Assembly (NCBI RefSeq): GCF_002242805.1 | Contig: NZ_MCGQ01000027.1 | Span: 1-64,000, forward strand | Direction: 5' to 3' | Length of the DNA stretch: 64,000 bases | DNA from: Streptomyces diastatochromogenes | GTDB lineage: Bacteria > Actinomycetota > Actinomycetes > Streptomycetales > Streptomycetaceae | Shown: positions 36,471 to 45,376 of the stretch, one piece after another | Numbering within the stretch: the first letter of the stretch is position 1 | Layout: each line of letters starts with the position of its first letter | Notes under the pieces: model-generated | The model's input: the letters and a program-made list of their open reading frames with translations, nothing else | What the model was told of the DNA's origin: nothing | Databases searched by the model: none | Made by a program: the position numbers and the translations under genes

Positions 36471-37880
36471 TCAGGCCGGAACCGCGGCCCTCTCCGGTTC
36501 ACCGGCCTCGTGCGGGATGCGGTGCAGGCCCTTGCGGTCGTAGAGGCGGGTCATGCCGAATCCGAAGAGGCCGGCGGCCAGGAGACCGACGCCCAGCATG
36601 ATCCAGCCGCGGGTCAGGCCCGCGTCGCCCTGGGCGCCGTAGTACAGGATCGACCGGACGCCGCCGGTGATCTGCCGCAGGGGCTCGAACTCCGCGAGGA
36701 AGCGGTAGAAGCCGGGGAGCGCCTGGACCGGGGTCGTGGCTCCGGCCGTCGGGACCGCCATCGCGATGTAGAACAGCGTGACCAGGAGCATGCCGGGGGT
36801 GCCGAACACCGCGATCAGGCTCAGGGCACCGATCCCGCAGACCGCGATCGCCGCCACGGAGTACAGCCACAGCAGCGGCAGGTGGGATGCGTCCATCCCC
36901 ATGAGTCCGATGGCTCCCGCCATGACGAGACTGGCCATGACGATCGAGAGGCCGATCATGAGGGTGCTGCTGATGGCCAGCGTCTGCACGCGCGTCGCGC
37001 GCACCAGAGGGTTGTGCTTGCGCAGCGGGCCCATGTCGTTGTGGGTGTAGCCGAGGGCGTGATCCACCTGGCCGCCGATGACGTTGGCGGAGAGCATGCC
37101 GCACACGACGAGGACGAGTGAGTAGTAGAACGCCGTCAGGCCCAGACCCGAGTGGGAGTCGAGCGGGTGACCGTCCTCGATGTGCACGGCGGCGGGATCA
37201 GCCAGCAGGAGGCGCGCCGCGGTGGGCAGCTGGGTCTGCGCGGCAGCCGCCTTGGAGGTCGCACCCTGGGCCCTCGGGGCCTTGGCGCCCTTGGCATGCG
37301 CAGCCTTCGCAGCCTTGGCCTGCGCCGCCTTGACGGCCTTGGCCTGCGCGGCCTCGACCTGCCTGGTGAGGTCCTTGCCCACGGAGACGGAGGCACTCTG
37401 GGCGGCGGTCGTCGTCGCCTGTCGGGCCAGACTGGAGCCCAGGCTGCCCGCGGACTGGTTGGTCAGCACGGTCAGCGCGGGGCGGACCGGTGTCCCGTGC
37501 GAGGTGGTGGTGAGCGCCGCCACGGAGGCACTGAAGTCACGGGGAACGACGAGGGCGCCGTACAGCTTGCCCTTGCCGAGTTCCTTCTTCACCTCCTTCT
37601 CGTCCATCACCTTCCACTCGATCTTGTCCCCGCTCGCCCTGGACTTCTCGATCGAACCGGTTATCCGCGCACCGAGGTTGACCTCTTTGCCGCCGACGGT
37701 CGCGCCCTTGTCGGCGTTGACCAGTCCCACGGGCAGGTGGTGCATGTGGCCGGGCGGATCGATGTTGGCGCCGACGTAGAACACGGCGAACAGGATCGCC
37801 AGGACCCCCACGATCACGCCGTTGGACATCCACAAGGGTTTGGAACGCAGCACCCGGAAGGGACGTGCGGTAGAGGTCAT
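36471..37880 (-). CDS. DUF3533 / YhgE-Pip-type ABC-2-like membrane protein
   Basis: 469 residues. One N-terminal helix (NGVIVGVLAILFAVFYVGANI) is followed by a large extracytoplasmic domain (about 45-245) with the YhgE/Pip-like LPVGLVNADKGATVGGKEVN, then five or six C-terminal helices of ABC-2 permease type. Between them is an Ala/Lys-rich low-complexity stretch (about 175-215). Such proteins are linked to export or phage-receptor functions; the substrate is unknown. It starts 27 nt after an SGNH-hydrolase gene and is followed by padR, so all three likely share a transcript or regulator. Confidence 0.8.
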   Translation of the reverse strand: MTSTARPFRVLRSKPLWMSNGVIVGVLAILFAVFYVGANIDPPGHMHHLPVGLVNADKGATVGGKEVNLGARITGSIEKSRASGDKIEWKVMDEKEVKKELGKGKLYGALVVPRDFSASVAALTTTSHGTPVRPALTVLTNQSAGSLGSSLARQATTTAAQSASVSVGKDLTRQVEAAQAKAVKAAQAKAAKAAHAKGAKAPRAQGATSKAAAAQTQLPTAARLLLADPAAVHIEDGHPLDSHSGLGLTAFYYSLVLVVCGMLSANVIGGQVDHALGYTHNDMGPLRKHNPLVRATRVQTLAISSTLMIGLSIVMASLVMAGAIGLMGMDASHLPLLWLYSVAAIAVCGIGALSLIAVFGTPGMLLVTLFYIAMAVPTAGATTPVQALPGFYRFLAEFEPLRQITGGVRSILYYGAQGDAGLTRGWIMLGVGLLAAGLFGFGMTRLYDRKGLHRIPHEAGEPERAAVPA

Positions 37881-37907
37881 GACTCAACTCCGGTAGTCAA
37901 CAAGAAA

Positions 37908-38705
37908 TCAGCGAATTCCCTCGGTGGGCACGGCCACCGGGAGCAGGTCGGGTCGCTTGGCCTGCCGTCCGTCACCGGAGGACCGGCCGCGCACCCGGCG
38001 CAGGATCCATGGCCCCAGGAAGGAGCCGACCCAGCGCACTTCCCCACCGACGGCGCGCCGTCCCGCGCGCGCTGCCGGAGCGGGGAGCGGGGGGCGCGTC
38101 CAGCTGTCGTCACTGCCGGGCACGCCGAGCGCGTGCGCGACAGCGGCGGCGATGAGCGCGTGCCCCCGGGGACTGGCGTGCAGCCGGTCCGCGCTCCACA
38201 TGCGCGGATCTGTCACCACGGGGTGGTGGGAGGCGTCGACCACGACGACGTCGTGACGCCGAGCGGCCTCCTTGATCCGGTCGTTGAGCGCGACGACCCG
38301 GTGGCTGACCGGTCGGGCGAGCGGGGCGATGCGGGCGGGATCGGGGAAGGTCAGCGTCGCGACACGGGCGCCCTGGGCGCCGAGCGCGGCGAACATCGAC
38401 TCCAGATGCCCGGCCACCGCGTCCACGTCGACGCGGGGGCGCAGCAGGTCATTGACGCCGGCGACGACCGTGGCGAGGTCGGGCCGCAGCGCCAGTGCGG
38501 GCGCGAGCTGCTCGGCATGGACCTGCCCGGCGAGCCGTCCGCGTACCGCGAGGTTGGCGTACCGAAGACCCGGACTGCTCCGCGCGACCGTTTCGGCAAG
38601 CCGGTCGGCCCAGCCGCGCAGAGCTGTCGCGTCGTCGCCGTCGCCCACCCCCTCCGTCTGGCTGTCGCCGAGCGCGACGTACCGCAGATATGCGCCGTCC
38701 GACAC
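37908..38705 (-). CDS. SGNH/GDSL-family hydrolase
   Basis: 265 residues. Block I is YVALGDSQTEG (nucleophile Ser15), block III VVAGVNDLLRP gives the oxyanion Asn, and block V DRLHASPRGHALIAAAV gives the Asp/His pair. It is a cytoplasmic-type esterase or lipase, as no signal peptide is present. The basic C-terminal 50 residues (RRVRGRSSGDGRQAKR) may be flexible. The GTG at 38703-38705 matches the family start. It precedes the DUF3533 gene by 27 nt. In the 94 nt upstream, an imperfect dyad around TAGCCAACGAATG and CATTGTTGACTA (38724-38764) may be its operator. Confidence 0.88.
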   Translation of the reverse strand: MSDGAYLRYVALGDSQTEGVGDGDDATALRGWADRLAETVARSSPGLRYANLAVRGRLAGQVHAEQLAPALALRPDLATVVAGVNDLLRPRVDVDAVAGHLESMFAALGAQGARVATLTFPDPARIAPLARPVSHRVVALNDRIKEAARRHDVVVVDASHHPVVTDPRMWSADRLHASPRGHALIAAAVAHALGVPGSDDSWTRPPLPAPAARAGRRAVGGEVRWVGSFLGPWILRRVRGRSSGDGRQAKRPDLLPVAVPTEGIR

Positions 38706-38723
38706 GGTCGACCACCTCTCACC

Positions 38724-38764
38724 ACGCGATTAGCCAACGAATGACCTATGTGCATTGTTGACTA
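38724..38764. promoter_or_regulatory. Imperfect dyad in the SGNH-hydrolase promoter region
   Basis: The AT-rich spacer between the end of the gcdH-like gene and the SGNH-hydrolase start carries TAGCCAACGAATG and CATTGTTGACTA, which are imperfect inverse copies about 10 bp apart. It could be a TetR- or PadR-type site and the promoter of the hydrolase-DUF3533-padR group. Confidence 0.35.
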
Positions 38765-38799
38765 TACAGTGGAGCGCGAGCGTCGCCGTGGGCGGACCG

Positions 38800-39978
38800 T
38801 CAGCGGAAGGCCGCGTGACCCGTCAGCGCCTGGCCCAGCGCGAGGGTGTGCATCTCGGTGGTGCCTTCGTAGGTGAGGACGGACTCCAGGTTGTTCATGT
38901 GCCGGATCACCGGGTACTCCAGCGAGATGCCGTTGGCGCCGAGGATCGTGCGGGCGGTGCGGCAGATCTCCAGGGCCTCGCGCACGTTGTTGAGCTTGCC
39001 GAAGCTGATCTGCGCGGGCTGGATGCCCGGCCCGTCCTTGAGGCGCGCCAGGTGCAGGGCCGTGAGCGTGGCCTTGTGCAGTTCCAGGGCCATGTCGACG
39101 AGCTTCTGCTGGGTGAGCTGGAAGGCGGCGAGCGGCTTGCCGAACTGCTCGCGCTGGGCCGCGTACCGGGCGGCCGCCTGCCAGGCCGAGCGTGCCGCGC
39201 CCGTGACGCCCCACACGATCCCGTAGCGAGCCTCGTTCAGGCAGGTCAGAGGCGCGGACACGCCGCGCGCACCGGGCAGCTGCGCGCTCGCGGGGAGCCG
39301 TACGCCGTCCAGGACCAGTTCGCTGGTGACGCTCGCCCGCAGCGACATCTTGTGCTTGATCTCGGGCGCGGAGAAGCCGGGCGTGGCGGTGGGGACGAGG
39401 AAGCCGCGGATGCCGTCGTCGGTGCGCGCCCAGACGATCGCCATCTCGGCCACCGAACCGTTGGTGATCCACATCTTGCGGCCGTCGAGGATCCAGTCGC
39501 CGCCGTCGCGGCGGGCCCGGGTCCGCAGGGACGACGGGTCCGAGCCGTGGTCGGGCTCGGTCAGACCGAAGCAGCCGATGGCCTCACCCGCCGCCATCCG
39601 CGGCAGCCACTCCCGCTTCTGTTCCTCGCTCCCGAACCGGTGGACGGCGAACATCGCGAGGGACCCCTGCACGGAGACGAACGACCGCAGCCCCGAGTCA
39701 CAGGCCTCCAGTTCGCGGCAGGCGACGCCGTACGCGAGGGCGGACATGCCCGCGCAGCCGTATCCCTCCAGGTGCATGCCGAGCAGGCCGAGCTTGCCGA
39801 AACCCCGGGCGAGTTCCGGCAGGTCGGGCAGCTCGCCGCGCTCGAACCAGTCGGCGATGTGCGGCTCGGTCCGCTCGGCGCAGTACCGGCGGACGGTGTC
39901 GCGTACGGCCCGCTCCTCGTCGCCCAGGAGGGCTTCCAGACCGAGCGGGTCGGCGGGATCCAGCACGGGGAAGGGCAT
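38800..39978 (-). CDS. Glutaryl-CoA dehydrogenase-like acyl-CoA dehydrogenase
   Basis: 392 residues, closest in pattern to glutaryl-CoA dehydrogenase: CFGLTEPDHGSDPSSLRTRARR, DGRKMWITNGSVAEMAIVWA, MSLRASVTSELVLDGVRLP, and the catalytic glutamate motif TYEGTTEMHTLALGQALTG. GCDH oxidises and decarboxylates glutaryl-CoA to crotonyl-CoA in lysine and glutarate breakdown. ATG 39976-39978 begins 2 nt after the stop of the CaiB-type transferase, which could make glutaryl-CoA. It is the last gene of a five-gene leftward block with an MHS transporter and LysR regulator. Confidence 0.82.
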   Translation of the reverse strand: MPFPVLDPADPLGLEALLGDEERAVRDTVRRYCAERTEPHIADWFERGELPDLPELARGFGKLGLLGMHLEGYGCAGMSALAYGVACRELEACDSGLRSFVSVQGSLAMFAVHRFGSEEQKREWLPRMAAGEAIGCFGLTEPDHGSDPSSLRTRARRDGGDWILDGRKMWITNGSVAEMAIVWARTDDGIRGFLVPTATPGFSAPEIKHKMSLRASVTSELVLDGVRLPASAQLPGARGVSAPLTCLNEARYGIVWGVTGAARSAWQAAARYAAQREQFGKPLAAFQLTQQKLVDMALELHKATLTALHLARLKDGPGIQPAQISFGKLNNVREALEICRTARTILGANGISLEYPVIRHMNNLESVLTYEGTTEMHTLALGQALTGHAAFR

Positions 39979-39980
39979 CG

Positions 39981-41168
39981 TCAGTCTCCCTGGGGGTGCA
40001 GGAGGCGGGCGATCTCCGCCTCGTCGTAGCCGAGTTCGGCCAGCACGTCCTGGCTGTGCTGGCCCAACGTGGGCGGCGCGGTCCGCACGGGCGGGCGCTC
40101 GCCGCCGAAGTTCACCGGGAAGGCGACCTGCCGGAGCGGGCCGACGACAGGGTGGTCCGCCTTCTGGACGATGCCGAGCGCCTCGGTCTGCGGGCAGTCG
40201 TAGACCTCGTCGAGCGTGCGGATGGGGGTGACGGGCACGCCCGCCGCCTTCAGCAGGCCGCACCAGTGGGCCACGCCGGCGCCGGCCAGCACCGCGTCGA
40301 GTTCGGTGTTGAGGGCGCGGCGGTTGTCGACCCGGTCCCGGTTGGTGGCGAACCGCGGGTCGTCGGCCCACTCGGGGTGGCCGAGGACCGCGGACAGCTC
40401 GCGGAACTGGGCGTCGTTGCCGACCGCGATCACGAAGTGCCCGTCGTCGGCGGGATACGCCTGGTACGGCACCAGGCTCGGATGCCCGGAGCCGAGCCGT
40501 ACGGGCCGCTCACCGGTGGCGAAGTATCCGGTGGCCCAGTTGGCGTGCAGGGCGAGCAGCGACTCGTACAGCGAGGTCGTGACGTACTGCCCGCGGCCCG
40601 TCCGCTCGCGCTCCACGAGCGCCGAGGTGACGCCGATGATCCCGAAGAGAGCCGCGCCGAGGTCGCCCATCGCGTAGCCGGCTCGTACGGGCGGTCCGTC
40701 GGGCTCGCCGGTCAGGGACATCAGGCCGGCGGCGGCCTGCGCCACCATGTCGTAGCCGGGTTCGTCGCGCAGCGGACCGCTCTCGCCGAAGGCGGAGATG
40801 TGCAGCACGACCAGGCGCGGGTAGCGCTCGCTCAGCTCGCGGTGGTCGAAGCTGCGGGCCAGCGAGCTGCCGGGGCGGAAGTTCTCGACGACAACGTCCG
40901 CGGTGGCGATCAGCCGGTGCGCGGCCTCCTGCCCTTCGGGGGACTTGAGGTCGAGGGTGACGGAGCGCTTGTTGCGGTTGGCGGCCAGGAAGTACGTGGC
41001 GTCGGGGCCCTGGAACGGCGGGCCCCAGCCACGCGTCGGGTCACCGCCGTCGGGGTGTTCGACCTTGATGACGTCGGCACCGAGGTCGGCGAGTGACATC
41101 GTGACGTACGGTCCGGCGAGGATCTTCGACAGATCCACGACACGGGTTCCGGACAGGGGCTCAGGCAT
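39981..41168 (-). CDS. CaiB/BaiF CoA-transferase, possible succinate/glutarate-CoA transferase
   Basis: 395 residues with family III transferase pieces TRVVDLSKILAGPYVTMSLADLG, DATYFLAANRNKRSVTLDLK and the probable catalytic Asp in YAMGDLGAALFG. Human SUGCT, which supplies GCDH, is from the same family. It overlaps the upstream acyl-CoA dehydrogenase gene by 8 nt and is 2 nt from the glutaryl-CoA dehydrogenase-like gene. That tight coupling supports a glutarate-activating role, though other dicarboxylates remain possible. Confidence 0.85.
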   Translation of the reverse strand: MPEPLSGTRVVDLSKILAGPYVTMSLADLGADVIKVEHPDGGDPTRGWGPPFQGPDATYFLAANRNKRSVTLDLKSPEGQEAAHRLIATADVVVENFRPGSSLARSFDHRELSERYPRLVVLHISAFGESGPLRDEPGYDMVAQAAAGLMSLTGEPDGPPVRAGYAMGDLGAALFGIIGVTSALVERERTGRGQYVTTSLYESLLALHANWATGYFATGERPVRLGSGHPSLVPYQAYPADDGHFVIAVGNDAQFRELSAVLGHPEWADDPRFATNRDRVDNRRALNTELDAVLAGAGVAHWCGLLKAAGVPVTPIRTLDEVYDCPQTEALGIVQKADHPVVGPLRQVAFPVNFGGERPPVRTAPPTLGQHSQDVLAELGYDEAEIARLLHPQGD

Positions 41169-42807
41169 CTGCGGCCTCCTTGGCGTCGGTCAGCGGCACC
41201 TGTCCACCGTCGGCCACCTCGGCGAGGCGGTCCAGGGCGGGCCGGGGCAGCGCGTCGGGGTCGTCGAGGAGCGCGCGGTAGGTGTGGGCGACGAGCAGCT
41301 TGCGGGCGTTGCCGGTGGCCCACCACTCGTGGTCGCCCTGCTCCAGGAGCAGCGTCGCCATGACGGCGCGGCTCAGCTCGTCCGCGTACCGTCCGATGCG
41401 CATCTCCTGTTCGTCCGCGGGGAGTTCGAGGATCGCGTCGCCCTTGGTGCGCAGGGCGTGCCACAGGTCGCCGAGCCGGGTGCCGTAGGTGTCGGCGAGG
41501 GTGTGGTGGGCGTCGGTGCGTCGCATGCAGCGCAGGACGTCGAGCGCGATGACGTTCGAGGAGCCCTCCCAGATCGAGCCGAGGTGGGCGTCGCGCAGCA
41601 GCCTGGGGTCGACCCAGTCCTCGATGTAGCCGTTGCCGCCGCGGATCTCCATCGTCTCGCCGGTGACGGAGCGGGCCCGCTTGCACAGGGTGTACTTGGC
41701 GAGCGGTGTGAGGATCCGCACCAGCTCGCGGGCGGCGCCGTCGCCCCCGTCCGCGGCGTCGAGGCGGGCCGCGGCCTCGAGTACGAATCCCAGCGCGGCC
41801 TCCGCGTCGAGCAGCAGGGGCAGCAGGGTGGCCCGCATCAGCGGCTGCTCGAACAGCGGCCGGCCGAAGACCTCGCGCCGGCGGGTGTGGTGCACGGCTT
41901 CGCGTACGGCGCGGCGCATGAGGGCGGTGGCCCGCATCGCGTTGGACAGCCGGGAGACGTTGAGCATCTCGGCCATCTGCGCGAAGCCTCGGGTGAGTTC
42001 ACCGACGGGAGTCGCGTACGCGTCCTCCAGGGTGACCTCGCCGCTCGGGATGGACCGCGAGCCGAGCTTGTCCTTGAGCCGGTCGATACGGATCGCGTTG
42101 CGGGAGCCGTCCGGGCGCAGCCGCGGCACCAGGAACATGCCGAGCCCTCGGGTGCCCTCACCCTGGCCGGGCACGCGCGCCAGGGTGAGGACGACGTCCG
42201 CGCCCGGGTTGGAGGCGAACCACTTGCGGCCGTTCAGGGTCCAGTGCGTGCCGTGGTCGGTGGCGGCGGTCGCCGTCAGGCCGACATCGGTGCCGCCCTC
42301 CCGTTCGGTCATGAACATCGCCCCGGTGGCACGTCGTCCGGGGTCGGTGGAGGTGAGTGCCGTGATCTCGGCGGCGTACCGCTCGGGGTCGAAGAGACGC
42401 AGCACGCGCGCGGCGGAGTCGGTCATCGACAGCGGACAGGCCATGCCGAACTCGGACTGGACATAGAGGTACGACAGCGCGTACTTGACGGTGTGCGGGG
42501 TCTTCGCGGGCCAGCCGTGCACGCCGGGGCGGTGGGACATGGCGGCGAGTCCGAAGCGTTCGTAGGCGATCTCGGCCAGCCGGTCGTGGGCCGGGTGGAA
42601 GTCGATCGCGTCGATGCGCTCGCCGTCCGGCGCGTACGGGCGCAGGCGCGGCGGGTTGGCGTCGGCGATCCTGGCCTGCCGGTCGATCTCGCCGGCCGCG
42701 AGCGCACCGAGTTCGACGAGGAGCGGTTCGACGCGGGCACGGTCGTCGGGGTCGAGGACCCGGTCCAGCAGGGGACGCAGGGCCGGGTCCTGATCAGCGA
42801 AGTTCAT
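41161..42807 (-). CDS. AidB-type acyl-CoA dehydrogenase
   Basis: 548 residues, longer than classic acyl-CoA dehydrogenases and matching the AidB subfamily: N-terminal LRPLLDRVLDPDDRARVEPLL, AMFMTEREGGTDVGLTATAA, LNGRKWFASNPGADVVLTLARV and IWEGSSNVIALDVLRCMRR. AidB itself is tied to alkylation protection and binds DNA through a C-terminal extension; many relatives simply oxidise acyl-CoAs. Here the C-terminal part after about 440 is acidic to neutral, and the gene is coupled to a CoA-transferase, so a catabolic role is more likely than DNA protection. Confidence 0.85.
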   Translation of the reverse strand: MNFADQDPALRPLLDRVLDPDDRARVEPLLVELGALAAGEIDRQARIADANPPRLRPYAPDGERIDAIDFHPAHDRLAEIAYERFGLAAMSHRPGVHGWPAKTPHTVKYALSYLYVQSEFGMACPLSMTDSAARVLRLFDPERYAAEITALTSTDPGRRATGAMFMTEREGGTDVGLTATAATDHGTHWTLNGRKWFASNPGADVVLTLARVPGQGEGTRGLGMFLVPRLRPDGSRNAIRIDRLKDKLGSRSIPSGEVTLEDAYATPVGELTRGFAQMAEMLNVSRLSNAMRATALMRRAVREAVHHTRRREVFGRPLFEQPLMRATLLPLLLDAEAALGFVLEAAARLDAADGGDGAARELVRILTPLAKYTLCKRARSVTGETMEIRGGNGYIEDWVDPRLLRDAHLGSIWEGSSNVIALDVLRCMRRTDAHHTLADTYGTRLGDLWHALRTKGDAILELPADEQEMRIGRYADELSRAVMATLLLEQGDHEWWATGNARKLLVAHTYRALLDDPDALPRPALDRLAEVADGGQVPLTDAKEAADA

Positions 42808-42853
42808 CGCGGTGGTTCTCCTGGAGAGATGGGCCTGAGAGAGAAGGGCCTGC

Positions 42854-44227
42854 TCAGGCCACGGTTGTGGCGGGTTCCGGGGAGAGCGCCGGAGCCGTCT
42901 GTCCGGTGCGGGCGAGCAGCGGGAGCACGCCCGCGACCGTGATCACGACGTATCCGAGGCCGAGGGCGACGACGGACCAGATGGAGCCGGTGGCGGTGAG
43001 CAGGTACTGGGAGACGATCGGGGCGGTCCCGGCGAACAGGGCCGTGCACGCCTGGTACGAGAGGGACATGCCGGTGTAGCGGACCTCGACGGGGTAGACG
43101 CGGGCGAGGATGCCGGCGAGCGCCGCGTAGTACATGGCGTGCGGGAAGGTGGCGAGGGCCATGCCGAGGACGGCGAGCCAGAAGTTGCCGGTGCCGACAA
43201 GGACGAACATCAGCGGCAGCAGCACGAATTCGGGCAGCAGCATCCACAGCACGGCCTTGCGCAGCGGCCATCTCGCGGCGAGGACCGCGCCGAAGGGCTG
43301 CACCAGTACCTGGACGACGAGGGCGAGCGAGATGACGGTGAGGAAGGTGGACTTGTCGAAGCCCAGATCGGCGGTCGCCCAGGACAGCGCGAACGTCGTC
43401 TTGACGTAGGTGATCGCGACTCCGGCCGTGCCCGCGAACACACCGAGCAGGACGAGCAACGGGTAACTGGAGAGCACGTCCTTGACGGGGAGTCGGGAGG
43501 TCCGCTTCCGCTCCAGGACGGCGGCCATCTCGGGGGTCTCGGCGAGCCGCAGCCGGATGAACAGGCCGACGGCGACGAGAACGGCGGAGGCGAGGAAGGG
43601 GACGCGCCAGCCCCAGGACTCGAAGGCGGCGTCGGGGAGCTGGACGATGCCGAGGAAGGCGAGCGTGGCGAGGAGGTTGCCGACGGGGGATCCCTGCTGG
43701 GCGAAGGCGCCGTAGAGCAACTTCCGTCCGGGCGGGGCGAATTCGGTGGCGATGAGCACGGCACCGCCCCACTCGCCGCCCATGGCGATGCCCTGGATCA
43801 GCCGCAGCAGCACCAGCAGGATCGGGGCGGCGGCGCCGATCTGCGCGTATCCGGGGAGCAGCCCGACGCAGAAGGTGGCGCCACCCATCATGGTCAGGGT
43901 GACGACGAGGGCCTTCTTACGGCCGCGGCGGTCGCCGAAGTGCCCGAAGACCAGGCCGCCGAGGGGGCGGGCGAGGAAGCCGATCCAGAAGGTGGCGAAG
44001 GCGGCGAGGGTGCCGACGGCGGGCGAGGCGTCGGCGAAGTAGACCTTGCCGAGGACCAGCGCGGCGGCCGATCCGTAGATGTAGAAGTCGAACCACTCGA
44101 TGGTGGTGCCGATGAACGCGCTGATCCCGGCGCGACGCGCGGCACGGGTGGAGGGGCGAGCGGCGGAGGGCCCGGCGGTTGGGGTTCCGGGGGCGGGGGT
44201 TCTGGGGACAGGGGTGTCTTGCTGCAT
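42854..44227 (-). CDS. MFS transporter, metabolite:H+ symporter (MHS) family
   Basis: 457 residues with about 12 helices. A Pro-rich start is followed by the MHS signature GTTIEWFDFYIYGSAAALVL, and GHFGDRRGRKKALV is the loop 2-3 MFS motif; MGGEWGGAVLIATE follows helix 4. MHS members import dicarboxylates, ketoglutarate, shikimate or proline. It lies 46 nt upstream of the acyl-CoA dehydrogenase gene and 140 nt downstream of the LysR gene, so it is probably the uptake system for the acid broken down by this cluster. A GGACATGTCC palindrome (44330-44339) lies in its leader. Confidence 0.88.
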   Translation of the reverse strand: MQQDTPVPRTPAPGTPTAGPSAARPSTRAARRAGISAFIGTTIEWFDFYIYGSAAALVLGKVYFADASPAVGTLAAFATFWIGFLARPLGGLVFGHFGDRRGRKKALVVTLTMMGGATFCVGLLPGYAQIGAAAPILLVLLRLIQGIAMGGEWGGAVLIATEFAPPGRKLLYGAFAQQGSPVGNLLATLAFLGIVQLPDAAFESWGWRVPFLASAVLVAVGLFIRLRLAETPEMAAVLERKRTSRLPVKDVLSSYPLLVLLGVFAGTAGVAITYVKTTFALSWATADLGFDKSTFLTVISLALVVQVLVQPFGAVLAARWPLRKAVLWMLLPEFVLLPLMFVLVGTGNFWLAVLGMALATFPHAMYYAALAGILARVYPVEVRYTGMSLSYQACTALFAGTAPIVSQYLLTATGSIWSVVALGLGYVVITVAGVLPLLARTGQTAPALSPEPATTVA

Positions 44228-44329
44228 GACGAGCGTCCTCTCGTAGCGGCAGATCCCGCCGCTACGTCGGGGCCGAGCGGCCGTCCCCGGTCCTGGGCGG
44301 GATGCAGGCCACTGTGCACCCCGGGATTA

Positions 44330-44339
44330 GGACATGTCC
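44330..44339. promoter_or_regulatory. Palindrome GGACATGTCC upstream of the MHS transporter
   Basis: A 10-bp perfect palindrome sits about 103-112 nt upstream of the transporter ATG, next to a T-rich run on the minus strand. It may be part of the LysR-controlled promoter of the transporter-dehydrogenase operon. Confidence 0.3.
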
Positions 44340-44367
44340 AAGACCAAAAAGACCCTCCGATGAGACG

Positions 44368-45291
44368 TCATCCGTCATAATCTCCGTCATCCGTCACAGT
44401 CGGCGGAGTGGGCAACACACGCTCCGCGACCCGCAGCACCGCCTGGAGAGCCGCCGAGGGATTGCCCGTGCGCCACCCGAGGGCGATCGGCAGCACCGGC
44501 ACGTCGTCCCCGGTCAGCGGCCGGAACACCACATGCTCCAGGCGGATGGCGCGTGCCGACGCGACCACGACGGCGAGGCCCACCCCGGCGCCCACCAGAG
44601 CCAGCATGTTGTACGAGTCGGGGGCCTCCTGGACGATCCGCGGTGCGAACCCGGCCTCGTGGCAGGCCTGCACCATGGCTTCGCGCACCGCGGACCCGCG
44701 GGAGACGGGGAAGGTCACGAAGGGTTCGTGCGCCAGGTCGGCGAACGTGACGTCCGGGCGCTGCGCCAGCGGATGGCTGTCCGGCAGGGCGAGCACCAGC
44801 CGCTCCATCCGTACGACCCGGGTGCTGATCCCACGCCGCACCGGCAGGGCCACGAAACCGACGTCCAGTGAGCCGTCCGCGATCCGGCCGAGAGCCTCAC
44901 CGGTGTACGTCTGTCCCTCCAGGACCAGCTCGATGCCGGGCAGTTCGGAGGTGACGGCCCGGGTGAGCAGGGGCAGCGCCGAGTAGCTGCTGGCGCCCGC
45001 GAAGCCGATCGTGACCCGGCCGACCTCGCCCAGATGGGCGGCCCGCACGGTACGGCGCACCGCGGACGCCTCGGCCAGCAGGTGCCTGGCCGGCTCCAGC
45101 AGCGCCTGCCCGGCGGCGGTGAGCCGCACGGAACGGGTGGTGCGCTCGAAGAGCTTGACCCCGAGGTCCCGTTCGAGCAGCCGGATCTGCTGGCTGAGCG
45201 GTGACTGGGCGATGTGCAGCCGCTCGGCGGCCCGCCCGAAGTGCAGTTCCTCGGCAACGGCGACGAATCCGGAAAGGTGACGTAGCTCCAC
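44368..45291 (-). CDS. LysR-family transcriptional regulator
   Basis: 307 residues: winged helix VELRHLSGFVAVAEELHFGRAAERLHIAQSPLSQQ shortened to its recognisable core RAAERLHIAQSPLSQQIR, and an effector domain from about 90 (GRVTIGFAGASSYSALPLL; GVGLAVVVASARAIRLEHV). The GTG at 45289-45291 gives the standard LysR start. It precedes the MHS transporter in the same direction and is the likely activator of the glutarate-type cluster. The last codons are an acidic run encoded by a short duplicated CGTCATCCGTCA-like repeat (44364-44396). Confidence 0.88.
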   Translation of the reverse strand: MELRHLSGFVAVAEELHFGRAAERLHIAQSPLSQQIRLLERDLGVKLFERTTRSVRLTAAGQALLEPARHLLAEASAVRRTVRAAHLGEVGRVTIGFAGASSYSALPLLTRAVTSELPGIELVLEGQTYTGEALGRIADGSLDVGFVALPVRRGISTRVVRMERLVLALPDSHPLAQRPDVTFADLAHEPFVTFPVSRGSAVREAMVQACHEAGFAPRIVQEAPDSYNMLALVGAGVGLAVVVASARAIRLEHVVFRPLTGDDVPVLPIALGWRTGNPSAALQAVLRVAERVLPTPPTVTDDGDYDG

Positions 45292-45376
45292 CCCACAGAC
45301 AATGCCAGGGGTCGGCGGGCGGGGTGACCGGCGGGCGGGCCGGGGCGCCGTACTGCCCGCCCGCCGATGTCCGTGA

